DNA of 64,000 bases from Bugula neritina (taxonomy: Eukaryota; Bryozoa; Gymnolaemata; Cheilostomatida; Bugulidae). Position 1 is the stretch's first letter; each line of letters starts with the position of its first letter. Shown piece by piece: positions 59,001-64,000 of the stretch. The stretch spans positions 4,937,722 to 5,001,721 of the forward strand of contig OZ037766.1 of the NCBI GenBank assembly GCA_964035545.1, read 5' to 3'. Under the pieces are notes generated by a model. It had not been told where the DNA came from, ran no database searches, and was given only the letters and a program-made list of their open reading frames with translations. The translations under genes were made by a program, and so were the position numbers.

Positions 59001-62000
59001 AAGTTAAACGACGGGCTATAGATACTTCTGGAAGGTATGAAACCCTAGACAGGAAGTCAACTGGACCAAGATCTAAGGCTCAGTTTGAGATGCAAGTGAA
59101 AAAGAAGCAGAAGGAGAAGCATGAAGCTGTGCTAGAGGAGAAGAAGAGAAGGTAATAGTTATGATGCTACCGTGATAGCTGTGTGAACCTCGTCAACTGT
59201 GTTAGATAGCTGTCTGGTTGTCTTTTAGCTACTCATTCACTGTTGCTGCCAATGAGATTTAGGTGTACAACTTAGTTATTCCTAAATATTATAACTGCCA
59301 TGCAACAGATAAGCTCTGCATGACTATGAAATTTTGTTCAAAATAAATTCTAGAATCTTGGCAAGGATCTACTTATTATATAATTGAGTCTAATTTCAGC
59401 AACCAACCGATCTCTGACTATTAGGTTAGGTTAGGTACTAGTAACAACTGTCTGCAATATATTGCCGAACTTGTCAGCTTATTTACATTATTTCTCTAAG
59501 TTGTAGGTCAGTAGGAAAATTCCAATCGACTACGTATGGATGTGTTACAAATATATAAAGAGCTAAATTGAATTTCAGGGTGTATTACTCCATTAGACAG
59601 CTAGTTTTGTGGAAGTGGGTGTGGCAATAGACTGTATCTAGTTGAAGACAGTAACAACAAGATGACGTACACACAACACCAACTATGTGTACATACGTAT
59701 GTTTTTGTAGGTTGGAGGTAGCAAGGCAGCTGGAAAATGAGCGCAAAAATCGTAGCAACTGGATTCCTATTGCCCCTGATGGCTATATTCCTAACTCTGT
59801 CATTAGAAACCTGTTAGGGGACCTGTGCAGTGGCTCCAAACCAGGGGCAGAATCACAACTAGCATTCTTTGACATAGCAATGCTGATTGCCAAGGTAGGT
59901 TATCAAACTTTATTAGCAAAGCAATAACTCCAACTTTTAATTAATTTGTCAACAGCTGAAGCCTAGTCTAGCAAATAACACAGTAAAACTTCTACTATGT
60001 CTACACTTTCTTAGGATGTAGTGATTTTGACTAGAAATAAACTAATCATTAGGCGTACCCTTCTACACTGTGTGCGCAACATTGTTATTCAGATGTATTG
60101 CATACATAAGAGCAAGTCATAATACTTGCTAGTAAAATACTTCAACAGGATAGGCAGTTATGGCGCGCCTTTCTCCATGAAACACCAATGACTATTCTCC
60201 TTGAAAACATGGCCAATTCTGCTGCTCCAGACGTCTTCTCGTCTCTTTTATATGATATTTATAGAGGAAACTGGATGGAGTCTGTTATACATCAGTATTG
60301 CACTCACCAAGATATGAGAATAAACTCGCATGTCCTGAAACTAATGTTAGCTTTGTTAAAAAAATACGTAAGAGCACAGCATACATACCAGTTACAATGA
60401 TTAAATACTAATCGGAATATTACATTATTTGGCGAATACTTATAATACCACACTTTACCATTGCATATTGCATCAAAAACATTAATACAATATTATTTGA
60501 TTGGAACATGCATGTAATTAATAGATTTCAACACAGCTTTTAAGTAAAATTTGGCTTCACAAATTTAAACAGAAGTATAAAATACAAATAGTTGAGTGAA
60601 ATGCAGCGCATTGTTGTTGTAACACACAGGAATACATACCAAATGATCTGGATGAACATTTATTAAAACAATCGGTTTACCAACAGAAATCTCGACGTTT
60701 GCTTAATAAAACCCGCAAGCAAACAGATTGGAATGTATGTAAAGCTCACCTCATTGGTTGGCTACCCTAATAGGGCATATTATCAGTTTGCTCAGCTCTG
60801 CCCCAAACCCTGCTAGGCATGCCCAGCTGTCATCTGTCTTACACACATGGCTTATGAGAGAGTATTGTGGAAATAGACACTATAAATGGTTGTCTACACT
60901 CCAATTGTTTTACCATTATTGTCATACAACTTGCTAATAATTTGGGAATCTGGAATCAATTGTTCTGTGACAAGTAATATGTAAGACATAAAGTACTAGA
61001 TCTTAGTCTGCTCCGTCCTAGCTTTATCAAGTTAATGGTTAATTTGTGTTAAAATTGTTCGATATGTATTTGATATCAGTTTAGAGCTCATGTGCTAATG
61101 CTATTTTATAATCAACAGTTTTACTTGCTGCATGCTTTCTTTGGTTTCCAAGACTAATTTTATTCTAAAGTTTTACCAGACAATTGACTGCTGCCTAATA
61201 ATGTTTACAATGCATTTACTACAAGTACACACTGGGTAAAATATCTCAGTAACAAATAATCTCAACATTGGAGCTGGAAATTTTCTGCATATTGTGATCT
61301 AATCTTATTTAAGGGAGTTGGGAAACTATGCGTAATAACACCTCTATTGTTAGAACTTACTAACTGAAGAAAATTTTCTAGGCTGCATTTAGATTAACAT
61401 TTCTATGTTATCCGCTGCAGTTAAATTTTCTACAAACCAGGAGTTGTACTGATCGCAGGCGAATCTTGAAAACAACGTCCAACCTCTGTACTCAGCAATT
61501 CGTTACCTGCATTTGTTGAAACTTTTTATCCTGCTTTAAAAATTGACATTGTTTTGTATTGCAGCTGCCTGGACTCAAAGGTGCGGAGAAGTCAGTTAAC
61601 GATTATTTGGTGAGTACCACGTGCCTACTAGCAGTTGGAGATCTGGTGATACGTACACTTAATTAGCTGTATAAGTATCCTACATTTTGATTTGTTTGTG
61701 ATGGTAAGAGCATGGGTAGCTTCCTCACTCCTGTTGTACTTGTGTTTGTTTTCCTTTAGCCGCTAGTCACTCTGTTTAGGTTGACAAAGTTATTCCTGAT
61801 AGAAAGTTGGCTAAGAAACAGGTTAGATCTAAGCAGTCAGCCACATGGCAAAATACGCCAAAAAAGACAGCAGTTCCTAGTTTAATAGCTGATGATGCGA
61901 GTCAGGTTGGTTGGTGTTGTATTCTCGGCTTGACCTCTCCAGAATTTGAGCTGTTCTATGTTGTTTAACATTGGTGTGTGATATAGAGGTTCTTGTTGAG

Positions 62001-64000
62001 TTCAATAGATCAGTCATATTGAGAATGTTTCCTTCACAGATGTTGATGCAGGCTTTAAAGTGGTGCTGCGGCCATATCAATGCACCCATTGCAGAAGTTT
62101 CTCATTTCTATATGAGAAAAGATGAAGTTATAGATTTGGATCCTCCACCCGTCACCCTACCTCCTGTTGTGAAGCCAGTTCTAGTTAAGAGAGCTGAAGG
62201 TGATGAGTGATTGTCTGCTGAGAATTATTTGTTGGCTTTGTGTTTCCGCTTGAAAATGTTGCTGACTACACTCTTATCAGCAGCTGGTTTCTAGCCGAGT
62301 GTGAAAGTTGATTTGGGAGTTATCAGTTCAATCTAATAGCTAAATTATGATTTTTCTGCTCCTGCTGAATTTAGTTTTATTGTTTTTATTATATTATATT
62401 TTGATGTTATATATTTATATATTATATATATTTAGATATATTCATTGCATGCTGATTCAGGCTCTCCATTTTGTGTTTCACACTCTTTTGCCAGGTTCGT
62501 AAACATCAAAAAGCTGAAGGCTTACTGTCTAAGCCCTACCTGTCAGTTAGATCTAGCACTAGGTTTTTTGACTTTGTTCGGTATTTGATTCATGACTGGA
62601 GGATGGATCGCCTCACTCAGATTTACTCTCTACTTCTGTCTTTGCCGTCCTCTCGTCTCACCACTCGTTCCATACTCTCCTACGAGTCTCTGAATCTCTC
62701 AATATCCAGTGAAGTAAGAGGACTGACTCCTCTCTCAATGTCTTTCAGTTTCATGTTCCATTCTTCTATTACTTTGTTGTTTCAACTTGAATTTGTTCCC
62801 CAAATTTCTCATAATATATTCTACAGTCTCATTGTGAGTAGAAAATAAAGTCACAATATTTGCATTTGTAATAATTATACACGTTGATCAGCACCATGAG
62901 AATGGTAGCAACAGCTCAATGGTGCAGTGTTGTGTTTTGTTCATAGTATAAAACCTTTTTAGAATGTTCTAAGTTACATGATGCTTTGTTGAAATGCTCT
63001 TATATTAAAGTGTGTATATAGATGTTTCCTGTTCTTTTATTGTTATTTATTCCATAACTATCAACTTCATTACAGATGTCATTATATATACCTTCATTGT
63101 AGTTTTTTTCTGTTTATCATCATAGTTTTACTAGGTTTACATGTTTTATAATTGATTTGGGGTTATGTAAAGTAATTATATAGTCAAGTGAAACTCTTTC
63201 TGCGCTAGTTCATCTGTTAATTTTCTGCAGTTTTGTCACAGATGGTGGCACTGTGATGCTGATCATAGTATGCCTCATACTCCCTAGTGTTGAATGGAAA
63301 TTTAGCAAATGCAAACAATTTTCCAGTTAGTATAACATGTGAAAACAACTCCTGACTTTATTTCAGTTTTAATAATCTCCTCTATTCTCAGCTTCTATAT
63401 TTCATAGAATTCATACATCGATTTTGTCACTCAGTCAGCTGGTCATCTCGGAGACTCAGTAGATTTCTCAGTGCTTCCTTCTAAAACTTCTCTTCTTTTC
63501 CCACGTAATTATTAAACTTTATTTTTCTTCGTTTTAATTTCTAAAATAATTTATGAAATGTATTTTAGAGCAAGAACTATTAACATTATAGAAGTAAAAT
63601 TTTGTTTTCTAAGCTCCATACCACGAAACATACTTTTTGATATGTGTTCTATATTATTTCTTTCAGCATCAGTCATGCATTTATGTTTGTAATGTTGCTG
63701 TTTCCCCGGTTGTTCAATTTAACTGTGGTTTTCTAAGCTAACAAGAAACTTTTTGCCAACATAATTTTTTTTCTGTTTTTGTGTGCATCAACAGGTTTTT
63801 AGACTCTTTTCTGTTTTATAAGAAATTGTTATCAGGACAGATTGGTATTTGTAGACCCTCCAGATAAAAAGAGGCAAGGTATAGAGTTGCTGAAAAGAAT
63901 GTCAAAGGAGCCGTGGTGGAACAAATCTGCCAACTTGACAGTGGTGGATGCCCTTCAGCAAATCACTAGCCTCTTACCTAGGGCTGTGGGTCAACTTCAT
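42714..64000 (+). CDS. Large WD40-repeat protein, WDR97-like, 5' part (continues past window)
   Basis: Exons: 42714-42805, 43006-43114, 46468-46628, 46760-46915, 47317-47392, 47868-47996, 48435-48487, 48895-49019, 50089-50177, 50278-50385, 50892-51062, 51634-51700, 52364-52467, 53156-53227, 53888-54017, 55085-55194, 55623-55705, 56110-56201, 56522-56637, 56981-57163, 57403-57535, 58428-58598, 58983-59151, 59711-59894, 60149-60367, 60630-60734, 61565-61609, 61780-61905, 62040-about 62199, 62495-62713, 63836-edge. Phases agree except 62199/62495. About 1300 codons. WD repeats include LLTASKDGTIKLWNG, LFSCSLDFTIKVWRL, LLSCSKDFKIKVWG and IFATTSADGFLKIWNRE, i.e. two propeller-like blocks over the first 650 residues, followed by a charged Lys/Glu-rich region (coiled KKKQKEKHEAVLEEKKRR) and helical C-terminal exons. 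Length and order resemble WDR97/WDR87-type proteins, poorly characterised and linked to sperm or cilia; the identity is inferred. Confidence 0.75.
43421..45928 (+). mobile_element. Non-LTR retrotransposon fragment, RT plus C-terminal zinc finger
   Basis: One uninterrupted 835-codon frame in intron 2 of the WD40 gene, same strand. It contains a reverse transcriptase of LINE type: IVTLYKKGNRADCGNYRGIS (about 315), MAFIDLKKAFDTVHR (about 395), TGVKQGCVIAPTLFS, and the catalytic LQYADDNMIMAH (YADD near 516). The C terminus has a classical C2H2 finger, CPHCGK ... HLKTH (C-x2-C-x12-H-x3-H, from about 812). No endonuclease domain precedes the RT; the first 35 residues read like flanking intron sequence, so the copy is probably 5' truncated near 43530. 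A (TA)n tail at about 46068-46084 may mark the 3' end. No clear target-site duplication was found. The clade cannot be settled by eye. Confidence 0.85.
46068..46084. repeat. (TA)n run, possible 3' tail of the non-LTR element
   Basis: TTATTATATATATATATAG begins about 140 bases after the element's stop codon, where a LINE 3' simple-repeat tail would be expected. Confidence 0.4.
46168..46182. repeat. Poly-C tract (C15)
   Basis: Fifteen consecutive C in an intron of the WD40 gene, striking in such AT-rich DNA. Confidence 0.95.
47570..47615. repeat. (TGG)n-like simple repeat
   Basis: Degenerate GGTGGTGG/GTAATAGTG trinucleotide-type repeat directly before dispersed repeat copy 1, in an intron of the WD40 gene. 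Confidence 0.6.
47625..47775. repeat. Dispersed intronic repeat, copy 1
   Basis: About 150 bp sharing AAAAGTATACATAAG, CTACACCAGGAAAA, AGTGCATAAA, AAGTAAAGAA and ACATCAGTT words, in the same order, with 48652-48825. The two are diverged copies of one repeat family. Confidence 0.7.
48652..48825. repeat. Dispersed intronic repeat, copy 2
   Basis: Second diverged copy in the same orientation, in the intron before the exon at 48895. Shared words include AAAAAGTATGCATAAAAG, GCTACACCAGGAAAAA, AAGTGCATAAATAAA, ATAAGTAAAGAAC and CATCAGTTTTTCTCACAA. Confidence 0.7.
49431..49503 (+). tRNA. tRNA-Ala (AGC), copy 1
   Basis: 73 bases with a complete cloverleaf: acceptor GGGGGTG/CACCTCC plus discriminator A, D arm GCTCAAATGGTAGAGC, anticodon arm CTCGC-TTAGCAT-GCGAG with anticodon AGC, T arm CCGGG-ATCGATA-CCCGG. 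A T-run follows at once as an RNA polymerase III terminator. It lies in the intron between the WD40 gene exons at 48895 and 50089, on the same strand. Confidence 0.97.
49504..49514 (+). terminator. Pol III T-run after tRNA-Ala copy 1
   Basis: CATTTTTTTTT directly after the discriminator base. Confidence 0.75.
49809..49881 (+). tRNA. tRNA-Ala (AGC), copy 2
   Basis: Sequence identical to copy 1 over all 73 bases, starting 378 bases downstream in the same intron and orientation. The immediate 5' flank (GTCA) is also shared, but the rest of the flanks differ. A TTTTT terminator follows within 15 bases. Confidence 0.97.
50641..50660. repeat. Poly-G tract (G20)
   Basis: Twenty consecutive G in the intron between the WD40 gene exons ending 50385 and starting 50892. 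Its length may be uncertain in the assembly. Confidence 0.95.
53474..53542. repeat. (AT)n microsatellite
   Basis: About 34 uninterrupted AT units in the intron before the WD40 gene exon at 53888. Confidence 0.95.
54226..55080. repeat. 36-bp minisatellite, about 24 copies
   Basis: Tandem units of 36 bp (consensus words CTCATTGTAGTGTATTACAC and AGTATAAATATACCAT) fill the intron before the WD40 gene exon at 55085, ending 10 bases before it. Each unit holds the 11-bp palindrome GTGTATTACAC or its variant GTGTATTATAC. Units 4-8 and 9-13 form a repeated five-unit block (180 bp). Because 36 is a multiple of three and the unit has no stop in two frames, long repetitive frames appear on both strands (54174-55028 plus, 54208-54993 minus); they are not genes. 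Confidence 0.95.
55967..56022. repeat. (AT)n microsatellite
   Basis: About 27 AT units in the intron before the WD40 gene exon at 56110. Confidence 0.95.
58240..58420. repeat. Degenerate TGTAGTGTGTA-type repeat
   Basis: Words such as GCTGTAGTGTGTACTG and CTGTGTAGTGTGTACTG recur at short intervals just before the WD40 gene exon at 58428. Confidence 0.6.

Overview
The window is nuclear DNA from an animal, most likely an invertebrate. Genes are split by many short GT..AG introns, intergenic DNA is AT-rich, poly(A) signals are AATAAA, and both BEL/Pao and non-LTR retroelements are present. The conserved genes (TAF1A, DPH5, KCTD, calpain, a long WD40 protein) are metazoan. The mosaic ectodomain proteins and the low GC would suit a lophotrochozoan such as a bryozoan, but that placement is inference only.

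Layout. 482-4765 (+): last eight exons of a membrane-anchored ADAMTS-like protein (ADAMTS-type cysteine-rich region, three CCxTC/ShKT-like repeats, Ser/Thr linker, SEA, two EGF-like modules, transmembrane helix). 5748-14535 (-): complete BEL/Pao LTR retrotransposon with an intact 2061-codon gag-pol frame, two 783-bp LTRs and a 5-bp target duplication. 15921-17210 (+): single-coding-exon gene of unknown function, 429 aa. 18606-20541 (+): short KCTD1/15-type BTB protein. 22846-25613 (-): TAF1A, the RNA polymerase I SL1 subunit, rebuilt from five exons to 449 aa. 26804-29566 (+): HSF2BP-like armadillo-type protein, nine exons. 30527-33284 (-): DPH5, eight exons, 283 aa. 34721-40508 (+): catalytically complete calpain, 13 exons, 640 aa, with no EF-hand or C2 tail. 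42714-64000 (+): a very long WD40 gene (WDR97-like), about 31 exons and 1300 codons, running off the right edge. Its introns carry a truncated non-LTR retrotransposon, two identical tRNA-Ala(AGC) genes, two copies of a dispersed repeat, a 36-bp minisatellite with higher-order structure, and several microsatellites.

The host genes are unrelated housekeeping or cell-biology loci packed in alternating orientation: TAF1A and the HSF2BP-like gene are head-to-head, the HSF2BP-like gene and DPH5 tail-to-tail, DPH5 and calpain head-to-head. No operon-like or defence system is visible. All exon models come from reading GT/AG sites and checking reading-frame phase by hand; no search was run. The two least certain points are the identity of the HSF2BP-like gene and the junction between the exons near 62.2 and 62.5 kb of the WD40 gene.
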